In this document: positions 34,098-41,169 of the stretch, piece after piece
How the letters are laid out: each line of letters starts with the position of its first letter
Position numbering within the stretch: the first letter of the stretch is position 1
Assembly (NCBI RefSeq): GCF_001927245.1
Contig: NZ_MJUX01000006.1
Location: 124,001-188,000, forward strand
Length of the DNA: 64,000 nt
Direction of reading: 5' to 3'
Source of the DNA: Acuticoccus yangtzensis
Lineage (GTDB): Bacteria > Pseudomonadota > Alphaproteobacteria > Rhizobiales > Amorphaceae
Notes under the pieces: generated by a model
The model's database searches: none
What the model was told of the DNA's origin: nothing
Seen by the model: the letters and a program-made list of their open reading frames with translations, nothing else
Made by a program: the position numbers and the translations under genes

Positions 34098-35281
34098 TTG
34101 ATCCTCTTCGGCTCGCCCTTGTAGGGCTTCACGGCGCTCGGCAGGCGCAGATAGTCGAACAGTCCGGCGAGCCCCTTCGGCGCGAACAGGGTGACGAGGA
34201 CGAAGGAGAGGCCGAGGAGGACCGTCCACCAGTCGACCCACAGGATGCGGGTGAAGCCGAGGTCGATGTCCGGCACGCGGCCGCCGGTGAACCAGGTGGA
34301 GAGGAGCGACACGGTGGCCGCGCCCAGGATCGCCCCGTAGAGCCGCCCTCGCCCGCCGATCGCCACCCAGACGGCGAGGTAGATCGACGCGATGGGCGCG
34401 ATCTCGGCCGGGTTGATGATGCCGGCCTGCGGGTAATAGAGCGCCCCCGCAATGGCGCAGATCACCGCCGTCAGCACGAAGACGAAGAGCTTGAAGTGGG
34501 TGACCTGGTAGCCGAGGAAGCGGACGCGGTTCTCGTCATCGCGGATGCCGCGGATGACGGAGCCGAATTTGCCGGAGACCACCCAGGCGCACAGCACGTA
34601 GCCGAGCGCCAGCGCCACCGCCGAGGCGATGAAGAAGGCGATGGAGATGTCCGACTGCGGCGTGCCCTCGAAGCCCGGGATGTTCTGAAGGCCCGACAGG
34701 CCGTTGTTGCCGCGCAGGCCGGAATCGTTCTGGAAGAGGTAGAGCGCCAGCGCCAGGGTCATCGCCTGGGTGAGGATGGACAGGTACACGCCGGTGACGC
34801 GGCTGCGGAAGGCGAGCCAGCCGAACACGAAGGCGAGGAGGCCCGGCACGAGGATCACCATCAGCATCTGCAGCCAGAAGCTGTGCGCGAACATCCACAG
34901 CGGCGGGATCTCGGCCGAGCCGACGACGCCGAAGATCTGCGTGCCGATGGCGGAGCGGATCTCCTCAGGCGTCGGCGGCAGGGCGGCGGAGGCTTGCGCG
35001 GCGACCACGATGGCCTCGGTGCGGGCGTACATGATCCACATGCCGACCGCGTAGCCGCCGATGCCGAAGAAGGCGAAGTGGCCGAGCGAGAGGATGCCGG
35101 TGTAGCCCCAGATGAGGTCCATCGCGACGGCGGCGAGGCAGAAGCAGAGCGTCATCCCGAGCACTTTGACGAGGCTCGTCGAGATGTCGCCGTTGCCGGC
35201 CATCACGACGATGGTGCCGGTGAAGATCGCCAGCGCCAGGAGGACGATGATGGTGGAGGGTTGTGCAAAGACAGCGCGCAT
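34094..35281 (-). CDS. urtC: Urea ABC transporter permease UrtC
   Basis: This is a branched-chain-amino-acid-type permease of 395 residues with about ten hydrophobic helices. Family blocks include VLGMTLCFCLAAVAMDLIWGYTGILSLGHFAFFGIGGYAVGM, AFRSRVTGVYLSILTQAMTLAL, NDSGLRGNNGLSGL, GSVIRGIRDDENRVRFLGYQV and PAEIAPIASIYLAVWVAIGGRG. The loop after the third helix (residues about 85-120) is longer than in LivM and faces the periplasm in UrtC. The first base after the GNAT stop is its start codon, so the GNAT gene and urtC are read as one message. Confidence 0.95.
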   Translation of the reverse strand: MRAVFAQPSTIIVLLALAIFTGTIVVMAGNGDISTSLVKVLGMTLCFCLAAVAMDLIWGYTGILSLGHFAFFGIGGYAVGMWIMYARTEAIVVAAQASAALPPTPEEIRSAIGTQIFGVVGSAEIPPLWMFAHSFWLQMLMVILVPGLLAFVFGWLAFRSRVTGVYLSILTQAMTLALALYLFQNDSGLRGNNGLSGLQNIPGFEGTPQSDISIAFFIASAVALALGYVLCAWVVSGKFGSVIRGIRDDENRVRFLGYQVTHFKLFVFVLTAVICAIAGALYYPQAGIINPAEIAPIASIYLAVWVAIGGRGRLYGAILGAATVSLLSTWFTGGRVPDIDLGFTRILWVDWWTVLLGLSFVLVTLFAPKGLAGLFDYLRLPSAVKPYKGEPKRIK

Positions 35282-35758
35282 TCAGGCCTCCGCCATCATG
35301 AGGTCGAGGGTGAAGAAGGAGCTGAACGGGTCGTAAACGTAGGACCCGAAGGGCGGGCACGGCGTGAAGCCGTTGCGGGCATAGAGCGCGCGCGCGGCGG
35401 CGAAGGGTTCGTTGCTGCCGGTCTCCAGCCACAGGCGGGTGTAGCCGCGCGCCCGCGCCGCGGCGAGGATCTCCGCCAGGATCGCCTGGCCGACGCCCTT
35501 ACGGCGCGCGGCGGCCGCGGTGTGCATGGACTTCACTTCGCCGTCCGCCTCGCCGATCTCGGCCAGAGCGCCGACGCCGAAGAGCGTGTCGCCCTCATAG
35601 GCGGCCCAGACGGTGATGCCGGGCGCCTTCAATTTCGAGACGTCGAAATAGTGGCAGCTTCCCTTGGGGCTCGACGCCTCGCAGTGGCCGGCGTGGGTCG
35701 CGAGGAGCCCCACCACGGCCGGGTCGGAAAGGTCCGCCGGCTTGATCGTGAGCGCCAT
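35282..35758 (-). CDS. GNAT-family N-acetyltransferase inside the urt operon
   Basis: The 158-residue protein has the GNAT fold: ITVWAAYEGDTLFGVGALAEIGEADGEVKSMHT (beta 2-4), the acetyl-CoA loop AAARRKGVGQAILAEILAAARARG (R/Q-x-x-G-x-G/A form), RLWLETGSNEPFAAARALYARNGF and PFGSYVYDPFSSFFTLDL. The V-K-S-M and F-x-x-A-R-x-x-Y-x-x-N-G-F blocks resemble the YobR/PhnO-like GNATs. The acceptor is unknown. It sits between urtB and urtC with no gap (stop and start codons touch on both sides), so it belongs to the operon. This is not part of the usual urtABCDE set. Confidence 0.9.
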   Translation of the reverse strand: MALTIKPADLSDPAVVGLLATHAGHCEASSPKGSCHYFDVSKLKAPGITVWAAYEGDTLFGVGALAEIGEADGEVKSMHTAAAARRKGVGQAILAEILAAARARGYTRLWLETGSNEPFAAARALYARNGFTPCPPFGSYVYDPFSSFFTLDLMMAEA

Positions 35759-37738
35759 TTACGCCTCCGCCGCGCGGCCCTTGAGGGCGAAGATGCCCCG
35801 CGGCCGGAACTGGATGAAGATGATGATGAAGATGATCATGTAGGTCTGCGCCGCCAGCGTGTTGGACGGGTTGAACCACTCGATCCCCTTCTGCAGGAAG
35901 CCGATCATCGCCGCGCCCGTGAGCGTTCCCCAGACGTTGCCGACACCGCCGACCACGACCGTCATGAAGGACTGGACGATGTACTGCTGGCCAATCTCCG
36001 AGGTCACCTGGGCGTAGAGGCCGATGGCGATGCCGGCGATGCCGGCGATCCCCGAGCCGAGGCCGAAGGTGAGCATGTTGATGCGGTCGGGGTTGATGCC
36101 CATGGACGAGGCCATACGGCGGTTCTGGGTGACCGAGCGGACCTCGAGGCCGAGGCGCGTGCGGTTCAGCACCAGCAGGAGCGCCGCAAAGAAGACCAGC
36201 GCCAGAACGAAGATGGCGATGCGGATATAGGAGATGCCGGCGATGGCGTTGATCTCCCACGACCCGGCGAGCCAGTCCGGCGAGGTGAGCGGGCGCGCCT
36301 GGGTGCCGAAGATGTTCTTGGCGAGCTGTTGCAGGGCGATGGAGATGCCGAAGGTGGCGAGCAGCGTCTCAAGCGGGCGGTGGTAGAGCCAGCGGATGAC
36401 GAGGCGTTCCAGGATCACGCCCGCGACGAAGCCGACCGCGAAGGCGAGCGGCAGGGCGATGATGATGGAGAGCGTCCGGTCCGGAACGAACTGCTGCACC
36501 ACGTAGCCGGTATAGGCGCCCATCATGATGAACTCGCCGTGGGCCATGTTGATGACGCCCATCACGCCGAAGGTGATGGCGAGGCCGATGGCGGCGAGAA
36601 AGTAGATGGAGGCGAGGGACAGCGCGTCGAGCGACAGGTCGAGGACCTGGTAGGCGCCGACCTTGGTCTGAATGCCGTTCAGCGCGGTCTCGGCCGCGTC
36701 GGTGATCGCTTTGGGCTGCAGGTAGGCCTCGTAGAAGGTGTGGCCGCTGATGAGGTCGTCGCGGTCCTCCTCCGTCAGCGTCGGCCGCACGGTGCCTGCG
36801 GCGGCGAGGCGCGCATAGGCCTCGTCGCGAGCCTCGCGGCTGTCCAGGCTGGCGACCGGCACCCCGGCGACGCTGCCGTTCTCGATGTTGGCGACCAATG
36901 CCGCGTCGCGCTGGGCGGCGTCGATGATGGCGGGCGCCATGTCGTTTCGCACAAGGAGATCGTATGCGGCGGCGGTGCCGAACGTCTCCGAGCCCGGCGA
37001 CAGCACGCGCGCGACGTTCTCGTCCTCCGCCGGCTCGCCCTCGATCACCTTGGTGGTGGTGGCGAGAAGCGGCGTGATCGCGGCGCGGGCGGTGACGGAG
37101 ATGTCGCCTGCGAAGCTCTCGATGGCGGCGACGCGCTCGGCCTCGTCGTCGGCGAAGCGGAGCGCCAGCAGCCGCTCGGCGAGGAGCATCTCGCGCTTGA
37201 CGGAGGGGGTCTCCTCCGCGGCCAGCGCCTCGCGCAGGAGCGGGAGCTGCTCTTCGGAGGGGTCGGACAGGATGGACGCGACGGCGGACTTGCGCACGTC
37301 CGCATCCGGATTGGTGAGCTGGAAGCGCACGAGCGCCGTGGCGATCAGGCCCTGGATGCCGCGGTTGGGGCGCAGCTCGCTGACGTCACCGCGCGGCGCG
37401 GTCGCGAGCTCCTCGCCGGTGATGACGTGGGAGAGCACATAGTCGTTGCCCTGGCGCGCGCCGAGGAAGATGCGCCCGTCCGTCGTGCGGGCGACGAGTT
37501 CGCGGTTGCTCCAACGCTCCAGCACCGTGTCGGCGCCGTCGATGCCGGATGCGGCGATGGCGTCGATCACCGGGCCGATGGTGCGGCGGGAGCTCTCCTG
37601 AATCTCGGCGGTGTGGTCGAGCAGGAGCTGCTCGATCGGCGTTGGTGCCGGCTGGGCTGCGGCAGCCCCGATCAGGACGGCGAAAGCGGCGACGAGGCCG
37701 AGCGTCAGGCGGGCGAGCGCGGCGAAGAGGGGGCGCAT
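35759..37738 (-). CDS. urtB: Urea ABC transporter permease UrtB with large extracytoplasmic N-domain
   Basis: The 659-residue product starts at 37738 with a signal-like segment (FAALARLTLGLVAAFAVLIGAAAAQP). Residues about 30-370 are a helical, HEAT-like region outside the membrane (VRKSAVASILSDPSEEQLPLLREALAAEETPSVKREMLLAERL), and residues 390-655 are the permease: LASIYFLAAIGLAITFGVMGVINMAHGEFIMMGAY, ERLVIRWLYHRPLETLLATFGISIALQQL, RSVTQNRRMASSMGINPDRINMLTFGLGSGIAG and VVVGGVGNVWGTLTGAAMIG. UrtB is normally 500-550 residues, so this N-domain is long. The frame is open upstream to 37879 (no homology). It lies about 280 bp after urtA, with a hairpin between. Confidence 0.93.
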   Translation of the reverse strand: MRPLFAALARLTLGLVAAFAVLIGAAAAQPAPTPIEQLLLDHTAEIQESSRRTIGPVIDAIAASGIDGADTVLERWSNRELVARTTDGRIFLGARQGNDYVLSHVITGEELATAPRGDVSELRPNRGIQGLIATALVRFQLTNPDADVRKSAVASILSDPSEEQLPLLREALAAEETPSVKREMLLAERLLALRFADDEAERVAAIESFAGDISVTARAAITPLLATTTKVIEGEPAEDENVARVLSPGSETFGTAAAYDLLVRNDMAPAIIDAAQRDAALVANIENGSVAGVPVASLDSREARDEAYARLAAAGTVRPTLTEEDRDDLISGHTFYEAYLQPKAITDAAETALNGIQTKVGAYQVLDLSLDALSLASIYFLAAIGLAITFGVMGVINMAHGEFIMMGAYTGYVVQQFVPDRTLSIIIALPLAFAVGFVAGVILERLVIRWLYHRPLETLLATFGISIALQQLAKNIFGTQARPLTSPDWLAGSWEINAIAGISYIRIAIFVLALVFFAALLLVLNRTRLGLEVRSVTQNRRMASSMGINPDRINMLTFGLGSGIAGIAGIAIGLYAQVTSEIGQQYIVQSFMTVVVGGVGNVWGTLTGAAMIGFLQKGIEWFNPSNTLAAQTYMIIFIIIFIQFRPRGIFALKGRAAEA

Positions 37739-37843
37739 GGCCCGTGCGGCGGCATGGATCGGCAAGAGACGGCCCTCGAGGATGGGAAGGCGCACCGCCT
37801 GGCGCGGCGGCGGCCGGAATGGCCTGTACGGCGGCCGCCGAGA

Positions 37844-37871
37844 CCGCCATCGGGTGGTGGGCCGATGGCGG
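37844..37871 (-). other. Hairpin in the urtA-urtB gap
   Basis: CCGCCATCGG, an eight-base loop GTGGTGGG, and CCGATGGCGG form a perfect 10-bp stem. It has no U-tract. In ABC operons such structures often protect the upstream binding-protein mRNA, so that urtA is made in excess over the permease. Confidence 0.6.
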
Positions 37872-38020
37872 CGGCGCAACGCGGCACGAACTCCGGATCA
37901 ATCTTGCAGTTAAATTAGGTTAAACGCAAGCAATGATCATATGATCGAGGCGTATCCGCGCGGCGGGACCGCGCGGGCGCGTTGGAACGGAGCCGGGATG
38001 TCCCCGGCCCCGTCGGCGCG

Positions 38021-39298
38021 TCAGTAGTTCGACTTGATCTGCACGCAGGTGTTGGTCTGCGTGTTGTACATGCCGCACTTCAGGTCCTTCCAGTCGGACT
38101 CCAGGACTGCGGACTCGGGCAGGAAGTCGGTCCAGGCGTCGCCGTCGACTTCCTTGGTCTGGGAGATGATGTCGAACTGGCCGTCGGCGGTGATTTCACC
38201 GATGAGGACCGGCTTGGCGAGGTGGTGGTTCGGGAGCATCACCGCGGTGCCGCCGGTGAGGTTCGGGAACTCCTGGCCGATCATCGCCTGCTCGACGGCG
38301 TCGACGTCCGTGGTGCCGGCGGCTTCGACCGCGTTCACCCACATGTTGAAGCCGATATAGTGCGCTTCCATCGGGTCGTTGGTGACGCGGTCCTCGCCCA
38401 TGCGCTCCTTCCACTTGGCGATGAACTCTTCGTTCGCCGGGGTGTCGGCGGACTGGAAGTAGTTCCACGCGGCGAGGTGGCCGACGAGGTTGGAGGTGTC
38501 GAGGCCGGACAGCTCTTCCTCACCGACCGAGAAGGCGACGACGGGGATGTCGTCGGCCGACACGCCCTGCGCGGCGAGCTCCTTGTAGAAGCCGATGTTC
38601 GCGTCGCCGTTGATGGTGGAGATGACGCCGACCGAGGACCCGTCGGAGGCGAGATCGGTCACCTGGGTGACGATGGTCGACCAGTCGGAGTGACCGAACG
38701 GGGTGTAGTTCACGAAGATGTTCTCTTCGGGAATGCCCTTCTCCTTGAGGTAGGCCTCGAGGATATTGTTGGTCGTGCGCGGATAGACATAGTCGGTGCC
38801 GAGCAGCGCGAACTTCTCGATGCCGAGCTCTTCGAGGAAGTAGTCGACGGCCGGGATCGCCTGCTGGTTCGGCGCGGCGCCGGTGTAGAAGACGTTCTTG
38901 GAGGACTCTTCGCCCTCATACTGGACCGGGTAGAAAAGCAGGCCGTTCAGCTCTTCGATGACCGGCAGCACGGACTTGCGCGACACCGAGGTCCAGTTGC
39001 CGAAGATCACATCGACATTGTCGACGGTCAGAAGCTGGCGGGCGAGCTCGGCGAAGCGCGGCCAGTCGGACGCGGGGTCGACGACGACCGCTTCGAGCTG
39101 GCAGCCCAGAAGGCCCCCCTTCTCGTTCTGCTCGTCGACCAGCATGAGGATGGTGTCCTTCAGCGTGGTCTCGGAGATCGCCATGGTGCCGGAGAGGGAG
39201 TGGAGGACACCCACCTTGATCGGGCACTCGGCGTCCTGCGCGGCGGCCGGCACGGCGCCGGCGGCCACGAGGGCAGCCGCGACGATTGTCTTTTTCAT
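38021..39298 (-). CDS. urtA: Urea ABC transporter substrate-binding protein UrtA
   Basis: This is the periplasmic urea-binding protein. The 425-residue precursor starts MKKTIVAAALVAAGAVPAAAQDA with a signal peptide cleaved after AAA-Q. The mature part has the UrtA hallmark KVGVLHSLSGTMAISETTLKDTILMLVDEQNEKGGLLG, then WTSVSRKSVLPVIEELNGLLFYPVQYEGEESSKNVFYTGAAPNQQAIPAVDYF, YVYPRTTNNILEAYLKEKGI and MWVNAVEAAGTTDVDAVEQAM. The E-S-S-K-N-V-F-Y-T-G block is diagnostic of UrtA against leucine-type binding proteins. AAGGAGCAATCA precedes the ATG. A sigma-54 promoter lies about 45 bp upstream. Confidence 0.97.
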   Translation of the reverse strand: MKKTIVAAALVAAGAVPAAAQDAECPIKVGVLHSLSGTMAISETTLKDTILMLVDEQNEKGGLLGCQLEAVVVDPASDWPRFAELARQLLTVDNVDVIFGNWTSVSRKSVLPVIEELNGLLFYPVQYEGEESSKNVFYTGAAPNQQAIPAVDYFLEELGIEKFALLGTDYVYPRTTNNILEAYLKEKGIPEENIFVNYTPFGHSDWSTIVTQVTDLASDGSSVGVISTINGDANIGFYKELAAQGVSADDIPVVAFSVGEEELSGLDTSNLVGHLAAWNYFQSADTPANEEFIAKWKERMGEDRVTNDPMEAHYIGFNMWVNAVEAAGTTDVDAVEQAMIGQEFPNLTGGTAVMLPNHHLAKPVLIGEITADGQFDIISQTKEVDGDAWTDFLPESAVLESDWKDLKCGMYNTQTNTCVQIKSNY

Positions 39299-39339
39299 TG
39301 ATTGCTCCTTCGACTGCGACAGATGCGCGAATCGGTTGA

Positions 39340-39355
39340 AGCAAGACGCTTGCCA
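39340..39355 (-). promoter_or_regulatory. Sigma-54 (RpoN) promoter of urtA
   Basis: On the minus strand TGGCAAGCGTCTTGCT matches the RpoN consensus TGGCACGNNNNTTGCW at every defined base but one (C to A), with GG and GC ten bases apart. Transcription would start about 30 bases before the urtA ATG. Nitrogen control of urt operons through NtrC/RpoN is known in other bacteria. Confidence 0.75.
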
Positions 39356-39376
39356 CAATCGCAGCACACAGATGCG

Positions 39377-39397
39377 GCAACCGAGCGCGGAGGTTGC
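39377..39397 (-). promoter_or_regulatory. Inverted repeat upstream of the sigma-54 promoter
   Basis: GCAACC, nine bases, GGTTGC is a perfect 6-bp inverted repeat about 22 bp upstream of the -24 element of urtA. It could bind an activator. The spacing is not that of a classical NtrC site, so the regulator is not assigned. Confidence 0.35.
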
Positions 39398-39483
39398 AGC
39401 CGCGATGCCGGCCGCAGTGTGGCGAAACTGCGGCGAGATCGGTCATGTTTGCTTACGAAAGAGGCGGATCGGCCGCCCGGTGC

Positions 39484-39927
39484 TCAGGCGTGGCCCATCA
39501 CCGGGGTCGGCGGCAGATGGGCGACGGAGAACCAATAATGCTCCATCGACCGCACCGCATCGCGGTAGCTTTCCAGCTCGAGCGGCTTCTGCATGTACGA
39601 GTTGGCGCCGAGCTCGTAGGTTTCGCTGACGTCCGAGCGGGCACGCGACGATGAGAAAATGACCACCGGGATCGAGCGCATGTCGAGGTCGGACTTGATG
39701 CCGGCGAGGACGTCTTTGCCGCTCATGTCCGGCAGGTTGAGGTCGAGGACGATGAGGTCCGGCCGGCGCTGACCCTGATAGGGCCGCTGCCCGGTGAGAA
39801 AGGCGAACGCGTCCGCCCCGCCGCCGACCACGTGGAGTTCGATGTCGCGGTCAGCAATCGCCTCGCCCATCAGAACCACGTCTGCGGGATTATCTTCGAC
39901 GAGGAGGATGGACGCCGACTTGGTCAT
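39484..39927 (-). CDS. Single-domain response regulator (Rcp1-like)
   Basis: This is a stand-alone receiver of 147 residues: ILLVEDNPADVVLMGEA (acidic pair E11/D12), phospho-acceptor D62 in LIVLDLNLPDMSGKDVL, S92 in VVIFSSSR and K114 in NSYMQKPLE. The D-N-P-A-D start, the long beta2-alpha3 loop with Q-G-Q-R-R-P-D-L and the C-terminal PLELESYRDAVRSMEHYW are typical of the Rcp1/phytochrome-associated response regulator subfamily. There is no output domain, and it would signal by protein contact. The gene is divergent from the OmpR-type regulator across a 325-bp A/T-rich gap. No histidine kinase is adjacent. I used the ATG at 39927. Confidence 0.9.
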   Translation of the reverse strand: MTKSASILLVEDNPADVVLMGEAIADRDIELHVVGGGADAFAFLTGQRPYQGQRRPDLIVLDLNLPDMSGKDVLAGIKSDLDMRSIPVVIFSSSRARSDVSETYELGANSYMQKPLELESYRDAVRSMEHYWFSVAHLPPTPVMGHA

Positions 39928-40252
39928 ACCCTTCCACAAGACGATCATTGGAAATTTACAGGCGAGGCCGGGCCAGTTTGGTCAGCAGACCGCCTGGCGT
40001 TCGTACGATGATCTACGCACCACTGTTGGAGTATATGCTAAAAAGCCGCACAAGTGTTCACGCCGCGGCTCGTTTTACAAAATAGTTGATGTAGTAAACT
40101 CGTGCACATCTGAATAATCTTATTTTCGCCCTAAGCACAGGGTTTTAAAGGGAAAGAGCCCAACCTGCACTGACAGGGGTATGGCCGAACTCTCGATTCA
40201 ATTGTAAAACTCCGCCCGTGGCCGCCAGGTATGGCATGCATGAGGTAAGCAA
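39928..40252. other. 325-bp A/T-rich divergent gap
   Basis: No gene is supported. The middle part (about 40015-40150) is clearly richer in A/T than the rest of the window, with runs such as GCTAAAAAG and TTTTACAAAATAG. It must contain promoters of the two divergent response-regulator genes. I could not fix a -35/-10 pair. Confidence 0.6.
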
Positions 40253-41008
40253 GTGGGCGTTGGAAACGGCAACGGACGCACCGATCAAAGCGGTGCCGAA
40301 AGTGCATTGGTCCTCATCGTCGAGGATGAAGTGCCTGTTCAGGAGCTCGTTTCCCAAATTGTGCAGCGTGAGAAATTCCGCGTCGCCTTGGCCGACAGCG
40401 TGCGCTCGGCCGAAGCGATCCTGGAAAGCGAGGATGTGACCCTCGCCCTGATCGACCTCACATTGCGTGACGGAAACGGCCTCGATCTCGTCCGCCGGCT
40501 GTCGATGGATCCCATGGTGGGGACCATCATCATGTCCGGCGCGGCGGACGACATGGACCGCATCATCGGCCTCGAAGTCGGCGCCGACGACTACGTGACG
40601 AAACCGTTCAACAACCGGGAACTCGCTGCTAGACTGCGACGTCATGCCGCACGGATCCAGTTCATCCGCGGACAGTCGGGTCCGACGTCCGAGCCCGTCG
40701 CGAACGGCAAGGCCGGTGCGTCGCTGGGCGGCTGGACGATCGACGAGTCGCGCCGCGCCGTCTACGACGAGACCGGCGACCGGGCGGCTCTGTCCGACGC
40801 GGAATTCCGCACGCTGATCAGCCTCTTCCGCAACCAGGGCGTGGTCATGAGCCGCGACGGTCTCTATCGCGAGGTCGTCGGACCCGGAGCGCGTGATCCC
40901 CTGGACCGGCGGATCGACGTCTACGTCTCAGGGTTGCGCAAAAAGCTGAAATTGAACGACCCGCATCGCATTCGGACGGTGCATGGCGTCGGATATATTT
41001 TGGACTAA
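40253..41008 (+). CDS. OmpR/PhoB-family response regulator without adjacent kinase
   Basis: The 251-residue product from a GTG start has a short extra N-terminus (about 16 residues), then a receiver: LVLIVEDEVPVQELVSQ, phospho-acceptor D68 in LALIDLTLRDGNGLDLV, and K117 in DDYVTKPFNN. Residues about 150-251 are a winged-helix DNA-binding domain: ALSDAEFRTLISLFRNQGVVMSRDGLYREV, DRRIDVYVSGLRKKLKLNDPHRIRTVHGVGYILD. It should bind tandem direct repeats once phosphorylated. It is divergent from the single-domain regulator. The third response regulator follows 160 bp later on the same strand. No kinase is nearby. Confidence 0.92.
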   Translation: MGVGNGNGRTDQSGAESALVLIVEDEVPVQELVSQIVQREKFRVALADSVRSAEAILESEDVTLALIDLTLRDGNGLDLVRRLSMDPMVGTIIMSGAADDMDRIIGLEVGADDYVTKPFNNRELAARLRRHAARIQFIRGQSGPTSEPVANGKAGASLGGWTIDESRRAVYDETGDRAALSDAEFRTLISLFRNQGVVMSRDGLYREVVGPGARDPLDRRIDVYVSGLRKKLKLNDPHRIRTVHGVGYILD

Positions 41009-41169
41009 CCGGCAAAAACTTCGGAAGAATCGAACATTTCGGCGGGTGCATCGGACGGATTTGGCTCTTGAGGCTGGACCTATCCTCTGGTTGCACTTAC
41101 AAGCTTGGAACAACCCTGAGCGGCGACAGTGAGGGTAGCCCCGGCGCAGATCCAAGCAGCGAGTTCACG

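Noticed and set aside
34496-37918. 1140-codon plus-strand open frame over urtB/urtC
   Set aside because: Antisense shadow: composition is Asp/Gly/Arg/Val/His-rich, and the minus strand carries the recognisable UrtB and UrtC permeases.
39377-39397. NtrC binding site upstream of urtA
   Set aside because: The arms (GCAACC/GGTTGC) and nine-base spacer do not match the NtrC consensus; I kept it only as an unassigned inverted repeat.
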